The translations under genes and the position numbers were made by a program. The notes beneath the pieces were generated by a model. That model was not told the origin of the DNA and did not search any database. It worked only from the letters and a program-made list of their open reading frames with translations. From Halopiger goleimassiliensis (GTDB lineage: Archaea; Halobacteriota; Halobacteria; Halobacteriales; Natrialbaceae), in contig NZ_HG315690.1 in NCBI RefSeq assembly GCF_000455345.1, positions 2,369,360 through 2,433,359 of the forward strand: a DNA stretch of 64,000 bases, given 5' to 3'. How positions within the stretch are numbered: the first letter of the stretch is position 1; each line of letters opens with the position of its first letter. Below, piece after piece: positions 16,177 through 25,565 of this stretch.

Positions 16177-17124
16177 TCACTCGTCGTCGCGCGCCTCGCG
16201 GGTGATCTGCTCGAGGCGGCGTCGCTGCTCGCGGTGTAACGAGACGAGCATGTCCGAGAGGACGCCGAACATCACCAGCTGGAAGCCCAGCAGGATCGCG
16301 GCCGCGGAGACGAGCGCGAGGATCTCGTGGCCGACGCCGTACTGGAGCCACCGCCAGAGGACGTAGCACGCGATCGCCCCGCCGCTCGCGATTCCCAGCA
16401 CGCCGAGGCTCCCGAAGTAAAACAGGGGGTTGTTCGTCTTCGCGAGCGAGTACAGCGCGACGATGATCGTCCCGCCGTCTCTGACCGGGTGGAGGTTCGT
16501 CTCGGACTCCTCCGGTCGGGCGCTGTAACTGATCGGGACGACCGTCGTGTCGATGCCGTGTTTGACGCACTCGACGGCGAGTTCGGTCTCGATCGTGAAG
16601 CCGTCCGAGTCGAGCGACAGCCGCTCGAAGGAGTCGACCGTGAACGCCCGGTAGCCCGAGAGGATGTCCTCGAAGTCCGCGCCGTGGATGGTGCGGAACG
16701 CACGGTTGATCAGCCGGTTGCCGAAGCCGTTCAACGCCTTCATCGCGTCGTCGTCCATGTCCGCGAAGCGGTTGCCGATGACGTGTTCGTACCCCCGCGA
16801 GAGGGGCTCGAGCATCCGCTCGGCGTCGGCCGGATCGTACGTGCCGTCGCCGTCGACCATCAGCACGTACGGCACCTGGATGTACTCGACGGCCTCGCGG
16901 ACGGCCTGGCCCTTCCCCTCACCGGACTGGACGATCACTTCAGCGCCGCGTTCGCCCGCGATGTCGCGGGTCTCGTCCTCGGAGCCGCCGTCGACGACGA
17001 CGACGTTGGTGTAGCCTTCCTCGTAGAAGCCGTCGATCACGTCGCCGATCGTCGCCGCTTCGTCGAGCGTGGGGATGAGGATACAGACCTCGTCGGACGA
17101 AATCTCGCGCCTCTCGTCGGTCAT
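16177..17124 (-). CDS. aglJ: S-layer glycoprotein N-glycosyltransferase AglJ
   Basis: 315 residues. A GT2 catalytic domain (about 1-220) with CILIPTLDEAATIGDV, VVVDGGSEDET and the nucleotide-sugar DGD motif (VLMVDGDGTYDP) is followed by two hydrophobic C-terminal segments (about 240-262 and 270-292). In Haloferax AglJ adds the first hexose to dolichol phosphate in S-layer N-glycosylation; the segments AVREAVEYI, LSGYRAFT and ETNLHPVRDGG match that family. The start at 17124 is chosen from family length; a start at 17187 would add 21 residues. It lies directly downstream of aglM on the same strand, a functional pair. Confidence 0.87.
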   Translation of the reverse strand: MTDERREISSDEVCILIPTLDEAATIGDVIDGFYEEGYTNVVVVDGGSEDETRDIAGERGAEVIVQSGEGKGQAVREAVEYIQVPYVLMVDGDGTYDPADAERMLEPLSRGYEHVIGNRFADMDDDAMKALNGFGNRLINRAFRTIHGADFEDILSGYRAFTVDSFERLSLDSDGFTIETELAVECVKHGIDTTVVPISYSARPEESETNLHPVRDGGTIIVALYSLAKTNNPLFYFGSLGVLGIASGGAIACYVLWRWLQYGVGHEILALVSAAAILLGFQLVMFGVLSDMLVSLHREQRRRLEQITREARDDE

Positions 17125-17283
17125 GGCCACGACCTCACCGCCGTCACCACGGAGCCGGGAGCCGGCACGAACCGCGTCATCTTCCATCGGGGGATAGATC
17201 CCGGCCGTGACTGCAAAAGACTACTGATTGATCCGTCGCCCAGTGAAGACCGCCAGGATGGGCCGCGTTCGAGAACCGACCGA

Positions 17284-18597
17284 TCACCACGTCAGCCCCT
17301 CGTACACCTCGAGTTCGTCGGCGTCGACGTCGATCCGACGGCCGTCGACGACGACGCGCCGGGCCATCCCCTCGAAGGAGAGGTCGTCGAACGCTGGCCA
17401 GTCGGTGGCGACGACCGCGCCCTCGGCTTCGTCGAGGGCGTCTTCGGCGCTGTCAGCGTAGGCGACCTCGAGGTCGGGGTACGTCTCGCGGACGTTCTCG
17501 ACGGCGACCGGATCGTACGCCACGGGGTCGGCTCCCCGCTCGAGCAGGTGCTCGATCACGTCCAGCGCCCGGGACTTGCGGACGTCGTCCGTGCCGGGCT
17601 TGAACGAGAGTCCAAGTACCGCGATCCGCGCGCCCTCGAGGTCGACGTGCTCCCCGAGGAGGTCGACCAGTCGGCGTGGCTGGGCGTCGTTGACCGCGAC
17701 GACGGCGTCCAGCAGTTCGGGGTCGTACCCCTGTTCGCGCGCGCCCGCTCGGAGGGCGTCGACGTCCTTCGGGAAACACGAACCGCCCCAGCCCAGCCCC
17801 GAGCGCATGAAGCGTTCGGAGATCCGGTCGTCCAGTCCGACGGCCTCGAGCACCTCATAGGCGTCCGCACCGTACTCCTTGGCGACGTTGCCGAGTTCGT
17901 TGACCAGCGACACCTTCGACGCGAGGAAGGCGTTGTTGGCGTACTTGATGAGTTCGGCCTCGCGGACGTCCGTCTCGACGAGGTCCGGCGTCCCGTCGGC
18001 CGGCTCCGTCTCGCCCTCGAGGATCGGAGCGTACAGCTCCCGCAGGGTCGCCGCGGCCTCGTCGCTCGTCGCGCCGACGACGACCTTGTCGGGCGCGAGG
18101 AAGTCCTCGACGGCGGTGCTCATCCGCAGGAACTCGGGGTTCATGGCCAGTTCGAGGCCGTCGCCGACGGCCGTTCCCGACGCTTCCTCGAGGAGCGGGC
18201 CGACGACCTCCTCGGTCGTCCCCGGCAGGACGGTGGATTTGACGACCACCAGGTGCTCCTCGGATGTCGCCGCGAGCGCGTCGCCCAGCGATTCGGTCCC
18301 CGCTTTCATCGGACCCAGCTCGAGGCTCCCGTCGTCGGCACTCGGCGTCGGGAGACAGAGGAACGTGACGTCCGTATCCAGGACCGCGTCGTAGTTGGTC
18401 GTCGCCCGCAACCGCTCGCCGCCGTGTTCGGCGATGCGCTCCGCGAGACCGGGTTCGTGAATGGGCGTCTCGCCGGCGTTGACGGCGTCGACGATCTCCT
18501 GATCGATCTCGACGTTGACGACTCCGTGGCCGAGGTCGGCGAGACAGGCGGCGATCGTCGTGCCGACGTAGCCGCTGCCGACGATGGAGACGTTCAT
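17284..18597 (-). CDS. aglM: UDP-glucose 6-dehydrogenase AglM
   Basis: 437 residues, the normal length. It oxidises UDP-glucose to UDP-glucuronate, a sugar donor for the AglJ-initiated glycan. MNVSIVGSGYVGTTIAACL is the Rossmann NAD-binding start; VKSTVLPGTTEE, NPEFLRMSTAVEDFLAPDKVV and the catalytic-cysteine loop GWGGSCFPKD (near residue 272) follow, then the C-terminal UDP-binding domain (VLGLSFKPGTDDVRKSRAL). The start at 18597 is set by the Rossmann glycine motif. A 159-base gap separates it from aglJ, so each may have its own promoter. Confidence 0.9.
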   Translation of the reverse strand: MNVSIVGSGYVGTTIAACLADLGHGVVNVEIDQEIVDAVNAGETPIHEPGLAERIAEHGGERLRATTNYDAVLDTDVTFLCLPTPSADDGSLELGPMKAGTESLGDALAATSEEHLVVVKSTVLPGTTEEVVGPLLEEASGTAVGDGLELAMNPEFLRMSTAVEDFLAPDKVVVGATSDEAAATLRELYAPILEGETEPADGTPDLVETDVREAELIKYANNAFLASKVSLVNELGNVAKEYGADAYEVLEAVGLDDRISERFMRSGLGWGGSCFPKDVDALRAGAREQGYDPELLDAVVAVNDAQPRRLVDLLGEHVDLEGARIAVLGLSFKPGTDDVRKSRALDVIEHLLERGADPVAYDPVAVENVRETYPDLEVAYADSAEDALDEAEGAVVATDWPAFDDLSFEGMARRVVVDGRRIDVDADELEVYEGLTW

Positions 18598-18765
18598 AGC
18601 TTGGACCACGGCGGCATCGATTAGGTGTTTTTGGGTTCCGTTCGGCACCGCTGCGAACTGTCTGTCAGCGTTCCCCGCACGTATCCGCGGTAGCTATCGA
18701 GCCATCCCGACTCTCGAGCGCGTGCTCGTCACGGCTCGGTTCGAACCCGACTGATCGCGACCGAT

Positions 18766-19164
18766 TCAGTCGGCCACGAACGTCCCGAAGACGATCGGTG
18801 CGAGAACGAGCGTGACGGGGACGAGTATCCAGACCTGTCCGGCCAGCACGTCGTACTGCCCGATGGTGACGGCGGGCGGCGTCCCTTCCAGGTATCCGAC
18901 GACGAACTCGAACCCGACCGTCAACGCGGCCCACAGCACGCCGATCCCGACCAGTTCCGTGAACCGATAGTCGATCGTCGTGGTGGCGAAAAACGAGTAC
19001 GCGATAGCCAGGACGACGACGATCAACGCGGCCGTGCTGACGACGTGGGCAGTGTACGTCTCCGTTCGCGGAACGATGAATAGTTCCCTGGTTACACCGT
19101 TGAGGACGGCCATCACGGCCATCAGTGCCCAGACGCCGAGCGGATACAGGAACCGGCGGACCAT
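18766..19164 (-). CDS. Four-helix membrane protein
   Basis: 132 residues with four predicted membrane segments (about 6-25, 37-60, 68-90 and 105-128), including the strongly hydrophobic TAALIVVVLAIAYSFF. No family is recognised with confidence. The start MVRRFLYPLGVW at 19164 fits a short positively charged N terminus before the first helix. It stands between aglM and gdhB on the same strand. Confidence 0.7.
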   Translation of the reverse strand: MVRRFLYPLGVWALMAVMAVLNGVTRELFIVPRTETYTAHVVSTAALIVVVLAIAYSFFATTTIDYRFTELVGIGVLWAALTVGFEFVVGYLEGTPPAVTIGQYDVLAGQVWILVPVTLVLAPIVFGTFVAD

Positions 19165-19250
19165 ACCGTGTCTTCGCGTCCCACCGAAAGGACCGTTCGG
19201 TGGTTTCTCACGGAGCAAAACCGTCCCCGACGACTGCGTCTCGAGCCCGA

Positions 19251-20552
19251 TTACGGCCAGAGGCCGCGCGAGTCGTGGGCCTCGGCGATCCGCGAGAGCG
19301 CGACGACGTAGGCCGCGTCGCGCCAGGTCACGTCGCGGCGCTCGCGCTGTTCGCGAACGGCGTTCCAGGCGGTCACCATCTCGGACTCGAGTTCGTCGTG
19401 GACGCGCTCGAGCGACCACGCGCGGCGGTTGATGTCCTGGAGCCACTCGAAGTAGGAGACGGTGACGCCGCCGGCGTTCGCGAGGATGTCGGGGACGACC
19501 GGAATTCCGCGTTCCGCGAGGATGGCGTCGGCGTCGACCGTCGTCGGACCGTTCGCGCCCTCGACGACGAGGTCCGCCCGGACGTCGTCGGCGTTGTCGG
19601 CAGTGAGAACGTTGCCGACCGCGGCCGGGACGAGGACGTCGACGTCGAGCACGAGCAACTCGTCGTTCGAGAGCCGCGTCACGTCCGTCTCGGCCGCGTA
19701 TCGGGTGACCGCCTCGGGTTCCTCGTCGTGGGAGGGGATCGCCGCGACGTCCAGGCCGTCCGGATCGTAGATCGCCCCGTTGACGTCCGAGACGGCGACG
19801 ACGGTCGCGCCCCACTCCTCGAGCAGGCGGGCGGCGTTCGCGCCGACGCTCCCGAAGCCCTGCACGGCGACGGTGACGTCCTCGAGCGGTCGGTCGTAGT
19901 AGTCGCAGGTCTCGCGGGTGACGATAGCGACGCTGCGGCCCGGCGCTTCCTCGCGGCCGCGACTGCCGCCGACCGCGGGCGGTTTACCGGTGACGACGCC
20001 TGGAATCGTCTCGCCTTCCTGCATGCTGTAGGCGTCCATCAGCCAGGCCATCGTCTCCGGATCGGTCCCCATGTCCGGCGCGGGGATGTCCGTGTTCGGG
20101 CCGATCACGTCGCGGATTTCCTGGGTGAACCGCCGCGTGAGACGTTCGGTCTCGTCGTCCGACAGGGACTTGGGATCGACGACGATACCGCCTTTCGCGC
20201 CGCCGAAGGGGAGATCCATCACGGCACACTTCCACGTCATCCACATCGCCAGACCGACGCACTCGTCGCGACCCACCTCGGGATGGTATCGAAGGCCGCC
20301 CTTGTACGGTCCCCGGATGCTGTCGTGCTGGGCGCGGTAGCCCGTGAACACGTCGACGCTACCGTCGTCGCGTTCGACGGGTACCGTCACCTCGTGGACC
20401 GCGTCCGGGTACGCGAGCCGCTCCCTGATTCCCGGCTCGATCTCGAGACAGTCGGCCGCGCGGGCGAGCTGTCGTCGCGCGGTCTCGAGGGCGTTGTCGG
20501 ACGCCGTTACCGTCGGCTGTTCGTCGGTGGAAAACCGCGGTTTCGTCGCCAT
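19251..20552 (-). CDS. gdhB: Glutamate dehydrogenase (GdhB-type)
   Basis: 433 residues. It interconverts glutamate and 2-oxoglutarate plus ammonia with NAD(P). The substrate-binding segment [16 protein letters not shown], catalytic-lysine motif [23 protein letters not shown] and the Rossmann [14 protein letters not shown] are all present, and [14 protein letters not shown] closes the C-terminal domain. A 12-residue Gly/Arg/Glu insertion ([11 protein letters not shown]) after GKPPAVGG occupies a loop that is also variable in haloarchaeal paralogues. The zinc-ribbon peptide gene ends 2 bases upstream, so the two are coupled. Confidence 0.93.
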   Translation of the reverse strand: MATKPRFSTDEQPTVTASDNALETARRQLARAADCLEIEPGIRERLAYPDAVHEVTVPVERDDGSVDVFTGYRAQHDSIRGPYKGGLRYHPEVGRDECVGLAMWMTWKCAVMDLPFGGAKGGIVVDPKSLSDDETERLTRRFTQEIRDVIGPNTDIPAPDMGTDPETMAWLMDAYSMQEGETIPGVVTGKPPAVGGSRGREEAPGRSVAIVTRETCDYYDRPLEDVTVAVQGFGSVGANAARLLEEWGATVVAVSDVNGAIYDPDGLDVAAIPSHDEEPEAVTRYAAETDVTRLSNDELLVLDVDVLVPAAVGNVLTADNADDVRADLVVEGANGPTTVDADAILAERGIPVVPDILANAGGVTVSYFEWLQDINRRAWSLERVHDELESEMVTAWNAVREQRERRDVTWRDAAYVVALSRIAEAHDSRGLWP

Positions 20553-20554
20553 CG

Positions 20555-20695
20555 TTACTCGATCGGCGTGGCCCGGTTGCGCATGTCAGCGCCACAGTCC
20601 GGACACCGACGGGGTGCCGTCGCGACGACGACGGTGCCACAGCCGAAACACTCGTAGGTCGATTCCGTCTCGGGGTCGGGTTCGACGTCTCTCAT
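20555..20695 (-). CDS. Rubrerythrin-like zinc-ribbon peptide
   Basis: 46 residues: [20 protein letters not shown]... with two CxxC knuckles (CFGC and CPDC) 15 residues apart, ending NRATPIE. This is a common haloarchaeal rubrerythrin-like zinc-ribbon microprotein. A second in-frame ATG at 20701 would add Met-Pro. Its stop TAA (20555-20557) is 2 bases before the gdhB start, indicating co-translation. Function is unknown; similar ribbons bind zinc or iron and mediate protein contacts. Confidence 0.8.
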   Translation of the reverse strand: MRDVEPDPETESTYECFGCGTVVVATAPRRCPDCGADMRNRATPIE

Positions 20696-20813
20696 GGGCA
20701 TAGCGTGCGACGACGAGCGGCGGGTCGTGGCGTTCGTCGCATCTAGGCATCAAAGGGATATTAGGATATACGTGTCCGTCAGATAGCTAGCCCCGTCGAT
20801 CTATTGGGGTTCA

Positions 20814-23723
20814 CTATTCAACCATCTGCGCAACGTCTGCCTGAACATCCAGCTCCTCGAAGAGGATCGCGAACAGTTTCCGCTGGACCGTCCGGGCATG
20901 GCGGTAGAACGCAGCCGGCGAGATCTCGAGCGTCTCGGCGACCTCCTCGCCGGAGCGGTCCCGCGGCGTCTCGAAGTAGCCGCTGTAGTAGGCCACCTGG
21001 GCTACCTCGAGCTGGCGGTCGGTGAGCCGATCCAGCAGCGCGGAGCGCAGGTCGCGCGCCGAGGTCCGTTCGACGCGGCGTTTCGACCGGAGGTCGACGT
21101 CCGGGAAGGCGGTCGCGACGACGTCGGCGCTGGTTCTGGCCTCGACCGACCGGGGGACGTCGACCACGAGTCGCGCGCCGTCGGGGGTCGCGTCGACGCT
21201 CCGGACCACGACGCCGTGGTCCGCCAGCCGAACGGCGAAAAACGGCCGGGAGAACTGCAGGCGGAGCGTTCCCCCGCGTTCGTCGTCCCCGCGTTCGTCG
21301 CCGAGCACCTGGACGTCCCGGACCGCCACGAGGTCGGCCGCCGCCGACGCGACGGCCTCCGGATCGGCACCTTCGACGGTCGCGAACAGCGCCGTGCCGT
21401 CCTCGCGGTGGCGCATCCCGCCGTCGAACGAGATGGTACACTCCGCGCGACGGGCCAGTCGGGTGAAGACGAACCCCTCGTCGTTCACGTCGAACTCGAG
21501 ACGGGTACGCGCGTCCGAGAGCAGCGCCCGCTTGCGTTCGACGGCGGCGATCGCCGCGGCGATCGTCTCCCCGAGTTCGGAGAGCACCGTCCGCGTCATC
21601 TCGTCGAAGGCCTCCGGTCGGTCGGCGTACACCGTCAACACGCCGTAGGTGAACCCGTCGTACGACAGCGGCACGCTGACGACCGACTGGTAGTCGCGAC
21701 TCAGCGCCGCCCGACGCCAGGACTGGTCGCGGAGATCGCGGGCGACGTTCGAGACGACCGTCGTCGTGCCCTCTGCGGCCGTCCGAACCGCCGGTTCGTC
21801 GCTCTCGAGCGACAGCGACACCGCGTCCAGATAGTCGCGGCCGTGGTCGGAACCGCCGTGGGCCTGTACCGCGAGGCGGTCGTCCTCGGCGTCGGCCGCG
21901 CCGATCCAGGCGAACGCGAACCGATCGGCCGCGGTCAGTCGATCACAGACCGCGGTCGCGATCGCCTCCTGCGTTTCGGCCCCGACCAGCGCCCCATCGA
22001 TCTCCCTGATGATCTCGTTGACCTGGTTCAGCCGGGTCAGCCGTCGATTCTGCCGTTGCAGTTCCCGATCCCGTTCGCGAAGCCGCCGTTCGCGCTCGAC
22101 GCGATCGAGCGCCGCCTCGGCCGTCGCCGCCAGGAGGTCGGTCAGTTCCCTCGAGACCGCGTCGAAGGCCTCGACCTCGTCCGCGCCGGCGACGAAGACG
22201 CCGTGGTCGCCGAGGGGGACGACCGCGACGCTTCGCAGTTCCGTCGTCGGGTTCGAGAACGCCGCCGACTCCTGAAGATTCGGGACGAACCGCGGCTCCC
22301 CCTCGACGAACACCTCGCCCGGGAGCGTGTCGTCGGCCGCCCGGTGGGCCGACAGCGGCCCGTGGAGGTCCGTCATCCCCGCGGAGTGGGCGGCGGGCCG
22401 GAGGACGTTCTCGTCGGTGTCGAAGAGGTACGCCGCGGCGGCCTCGCAGTCGAGCACGTCCGTCGCGTCGTCGACGACCGCGGTCGCGATCTCGTGGTCC
22501 GTCTCGGCGTAGAGGAGGTCTCGTGCCGTCCGGTGCAGCGCCGTCAACGCCTCCTCCCGGCGTTTGCGCGTCGTCACGTCCCGACAGCTGTAGAGGGTCG
22601 TCCCGCCCTGGATCGACACCTCGCGGACGTTGACCAGGAGGGTGTGTTCTCGCCCCGCCTTGTCCGTCGCCGTACACTCGAGGTTCGTCAGCACGCCCTC
22701 CTCGGCGAGTTGCTCGCGATCGAACAGGTCCGGTTCGAGCAACTCGTCGATCGTCCCCATCTCGTAGATCTCCTCGTCGCTGTAGCCGAAGATGAAGTGG
22801 ACGTTCGGACAGACGTAGGTGAACGCGCCGTCGTCGTCGGTGACCAGAACCGTGTCGGTCATGTTGTTCAGCGTCACCCGGTGGAGTTCCTCCGACTCCC
22901 GGAGTTCCGTCTCGAGCGCGACCCGGTCGGTGACGTCGACGGTTCGCACGAACAGCGAGCGGATCGTCCCTCCGTCGTCCCGAACCGGTCGGATCGTCAC
23001 CTCGAGCGTGCGCGCGTCCGCGTCCCCGGCCGCACCGCTGGTCGCGTGCGAATCGTCGTCGGCCGACGGGAGCGTCACCTCGCGGTGGACGATTTCACCG
23101 TCGGCGGCGGCCTCGACGGCCTCTCGAATCGCGTCGTCCTCGAGCGGCGTCCACCAGGGCGACGCCGGGAACGGACGGCCGCGAACGTCTGCGGCGCTCG
23201 CGTCGACCGCCTCGAGCGCGCGTTCGTTGGCCCGGCGAATCCGTCCGTCCGGTTCGAGTACCCAGGCGAACGAGTCAGGGTCGTCGAAGACGGCGTCGAA
23301 CGCCCGGGCACGCGCCCGACGATTGCGACGGCGTCGTCCCGTCCGGATCGCGCGCTCGAGCGCCGACTCCAGGTCGGCCCTCGGACGGTCACCCGGGACG
23401 TACTCCGTGACCCCGGCCGACACGGCCGCGCTCGCGAGCGACTCGTCGCCCGCGTCCGGTGCCAGAACGGTCGGCGGGCCGGCATCGCCGACCGCCTCGA
23501 GCAGTTCCAGCCCGGTCCCCTCGGGGAGGTCCTGCGCGGTACAGACGCAGGCGACGGACCGCTCTTCGAGGGTCGCCAGCGCGTCGTCCACGCTCGAGAC
23601 CGTCCGAACGTCGGCGGCCTCCTCGCTCTCGACGACGCCTCGAGCGGCGTCCGCGATCCGGGACCGGGCCGGCGGTTCGACCACGAGAACGGGAACCTCG
23701 GTTTCGATGCGTCCGGTATCCAT
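20814..23723 (-). CDS. Multi-sensor bat-type regulator: receiver-like, PAS, PAS, GAF, GAF, HTH-10
   Basis: 969 residues from the ATG ending at 23723. Domains in order: receiver-like (about 10-130), PAS (137-268), PAS (277-388, starting ESEELHRVTLNNMTDTVLVT), GAF (395-555), charged coiled segment with GAF (560-735), bat sensing domain (750-895) and HTH-10 (905-965, LTDRQLEVAQVAYYSGYFETP). In the receiver the usual phospho-acceptor Asp is replaced by Ala63 (CVCTAQDLP where relatives have a D), so it probably does not accept phosphate. The protein should join small-molecule or redox sensing directly to DNA binding. It is divergent from the ERCC4 gene. Confidence 0.87.
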   Translation of the reverse strand: MDTGRIETEVPVLVVEPPARSRIADAARGVVESEEAADVRTVSSVDDALATLEERSVACVCTAQDLPEGTGLELLEAVGDAGPPTVLAPDAGDESLASAAVSAGVTEYVPGDRPRADLESALERAIRTGRRRRNRRARARAFDAVFDDPDSFAWVLEPDGRIRRANERALEAVDASAADVRGRPFPASPWWTPLEDDAIREAVEAAADGEIVHREVTLPSADDDSHATSGAAGDADARTLEVTIRPVRDDGGTIRSLFVRTVDVTDRVALETELRESEELHRVTLNNMTDTVLVTDDDGAFTYVCPNVHFIFGYSDEEIYEMGTIDELLEPDLFDREQLAEEGVLTNLECTATDKAGREHTLLVNVREVSIQGGTTLYSCRDVTTRKRREEALTALHRTARDLLYAETDHEIATAVVDDATDVLDCEAAAAYLFDTDENVLRPAAHSAGMTDLHGPLSAHRAADDTLPGEVFVEGEPRFVPNLQESAAFSNPTTELRSVAVVPLGDHGVFVAGADEVEAFDAVSRELTDLLAATAEAALDRVERERRLRERDRELQRQNRRLTRLNQVNEIIREIDGALVGAETQEAIATAVCDRLTAADRFAFAWIGAADAEDDRLAVQAHGGSDHGRDYLDAVSLSLESDEPAVRTAAEGTTTVVSNVARDLRDQSWRRAALSRDYQSVVSVPLSYDGFTYGVLTVYADRPEAFDEMTRTVLSELGETIAAAIAAVERKRALLSDARTRLEFDVNDEGFVFTRLARRAECTISFDGGMRHREDGTALFATVEGADPEAVASAAADLVAVRDVQVLGDERGDDERGGTLRLQFSRPFFAVRLADHGVVVRSVDATPDGARLVVDVPRSVEARTSADVVATAFPDVDLRSKRRVERTSARDLRSALLDRLTDRQLEVAQVAYYSGYFETPRDRSGEEVAETLEISPAAFYRHARTVQRKLFAILFEELDVQADVAQMVE

Positions 23724-23820
23724 TCGTCGCGTGTACGCGGACCGGCGGATAGAACCCATCGGTTTCGGGGACGCACGCGCAATCGACAGCCGTTCCCGCC
23801 TCGAGCGCGTACGAGCGGCC

Positions 23821-24480
23821 ATGCGCGTTGCCGTGACCGTCGACGACCGGGAGCCGTCCGTCGTGACGGCGGCCGTTCGGTCCCACCCCGACGTGACGAC
23901 GGTCGACGTCGATCGGCTCGCCGCCGGCGACGTCGCGATCGGTGCGGTCGGCATCGAACGGAAGACGCCGCGGGATTACGTCACCGGCGTCGCCAGCCGC
24001 TCGGGGACCGACCTCCACGAGCAGATCGAACGGCTGGCCGCGGCCTACGATCACGCCTACCTGCTGCTCGAGGGTGATTTCGCCGACCTCGAGTCGCTGC
24101 GGACGGCCGTCTCCCCGGAGGCGATCCGGGGGTCGATGGCGTCGATCACGGCCCGCCACGGGGTGCCGGTCGTCCCGTGTACCGATCGGACGGCCCTGGT
24201 CGACTACGCCGTCCGCCTCGGGCGGAAACACGTCGAGGACCCCTCGAGTCGGCGGCTCCCCGTCGGTTCCGTGCCGAACCGGCGGGAGCCGACTACCAAG
24301 CGGATGTATGGTTGCATCGACGGCGTCGGCCCGGAACTGGCGGCCCGACTGTACGAAGCGTATCCGACCGTCGCGGACCTGCTCGAGGCCAGTCCGGCGG
24401 AGCTGACCGCGCTCGAGGGGATCGGCGAGACGCGAGCGCGACGGATCTACGAGGCGTTTCGGACGGACGACGCTCCCTGA
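23821..24480 (+). CDS. Stand-alone ERCC4 (XPF/Hef-type) nuclease with HhH domain
   Basis: 219 residues. The N-terminal half is an ERCC4 nuclease domain: Asp/Glu of VDDREP (8-11) and the signature IERKTPRDYV (45-54) supply the metal-dependent active site. The C-terminal part (about 165-215) is a double helix-hairpin-helix, CIDGVGPELAARLYE and LEGIGETRARRIYE. Archaeal Hef and XPF cut branched or stalled-fork DNA; this one has no helicase module. It is complete for a helicase-less form, with ATG 23821 just before the first strand. A strong palindrome follows its stop. Confidence 0.87.
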   Translation: MRVAVTVDDREPSVVTAAVRSHPDVTTVDVDRLAAGDVAIGAVGIERKTPRDYVTGVASRSGTDLHEQIERLAAAYDHAYLLLEGDFADLESLRTAVSPEAIRGSMASITARHGVPVVPCTDRTALVDYAVRLGRKHVEDPSSRRLPVGSVPNRREPTTKRMYGCIDGVGPELAARLYEAYPTVADLLEASPAELTALEGIGETRARRIYEAFRTDDAP

Positions 24481-24510
24481 CGGAGAGCGGACGGGGATCG
24501 AGGCCCATAC

Positions 24511-24584
24511 GGTTTACTGTACGTCATTACCGGCGCACCCGCGACCCGGGCTGCGGGTGCGCCGGTACATCGTTACAGTAATCC
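24511..24584. terminator. Large palindrome between convergent genes, probable bidirectional terminator
   Basis: Arms ACCGGCGCACCCGC and GCGGGTGCGCCGGT pair perfectly (14 bp) around a CCCGGG centre; outside them TTACTGTA pairs with TACAGTAA. It lies exactly between the 3' ends of the ERCC4 gene and yihY. The outer AT-rich arms give T-rich ends in both directions. Confidence 0.6.
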
Positions 24585-24587
24585 GTT

Positions 24588-25448
24588 TCAGAACAGGTCG
24601 TACTTCGACCACACCTCGCGCATCGGGATCCAGCCGGATTCGGGCTGGACGCGGTTGGCGAGGACGGCGTTGACGACCGCCCCGAGGAGCAGACAGAGGC
24701 CGCCGAGGTAGACCCACGTCAATACGATGAGGACGGCACCGGCGACGCCGAAGAGCGCGACGCTCTCGGACGTGTTGACGTAGATTCGGAACCCGACGGC
24801 CAGGGCGGTCCACGACAGCGCCGCGAAGACGGTACCGGGCAGGATCTCCCGGGCCGAGACATCGGCCTGCGGAAACAGGTAGTACATCGGAGCGAACACC
24901 GCGATCAGCAGTCCCAGCAGGGCGACGGTACTGGCTACTCGCGCCGCGAGGCCCCCGACGAACACCGAGAGGCTCACCCCGACGACGCTCACGAGCGCCA
25001 CCGCCACCGCGACGGTCCCGGTCACGAACGCGACCTCGAGGGCCGTGACGAGGGTGACCGTCGTCGCGGCCGCCAGCGACGACTGTTCCTTGCGCGCACC
25101 GTAGACGTCCGTAAAGGCGCTGTTGACGGCCTGGAACAGCCTGACGGCGCTCCACAGGAGGATCGCGACCGCAAGCACCGCCGCGCGGGTTCGGTCGACG
25201 CCCGTCGCGCCCTCGAGTCCGCCGTCGGTGACGACCCCGTCGACGCCGGCGGCCCCCTCCAGGCCATGGAGTACGGGTTCGAGAGCGTCGACCAGCGTGG
25301 CAGCCACGAGCGCGAGGACGACGAGCGGGACCAGGGTGTTGAACGCGTGGTAGGCCAGTCCCGCGGCTTTGACGCTGATCTGGCGCTCGCGAGCGACCGC
25401 CGCGACGTCTCGAACGATCGCTCCGACCCTCGAGCGCGACTCGCTCAT
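24588..25448 (-). CDS. YihY/BrkB family inner-membrane protein
   Basis: 286 residues with about six membrane segments. The N-terminal QISVKAAGLAYHAFNTLVPL is the conserved first-helix pattern of the YihY (formerly RNase BN) family, and WSAVRLFQAVNSAFTDVY and LLGAVVNAVLANR are typical later motifs. The biochemical function is unknown; the old RNase assignment does not apply to this protein. It ends SKYDLF. Convergent with the ERCC4 gene across a palindrome. Confidence 0.87.
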   Translation of the reverse strand: MSESRSRVGAIVRDVAAVARERQISVKAAGLAYHAFNTLVPLVVLALVAATLVDALEPVLHGLEGAAGVDGVVTDGGLEGATGVDRTRAAVLAVAILLWSAVRLFQAVNSAFTDVYGARKEQSSLAAATTVTLVTALEVAFVTGTVAVAVALVSVVGVSLSVFVGGLAARVASTVALLGLLIAVFAPMYYLFPQADVSAREILPGTVFAALSWTALAVGFRIYVNTSESVALFGVAGAVLIVLTWVYLGGLCLLLGAVVNAVLANRVQPESGWIPMREVWSKYDLF

Positions 25449-25565
25449 GGGGTGGCGTCGACGACTCGTCGGAAAGGCGTTCGGCCGGCAGATCGCTGCC
25501 GCCGGACCTACCTCCGCCGATTCCCGGTCCTGATTGCTACCGTCGTCGTCACGCTAGCGACGCCG

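Noticed and set aside
17125-17187. 21-residue N-terminal extension of AglJ
   Set aside because: The ATG at 17187 is possible, but AglJ proteins begin just before the DEVCILIPTLDEA segment; the shorter start at 17124 was kept.
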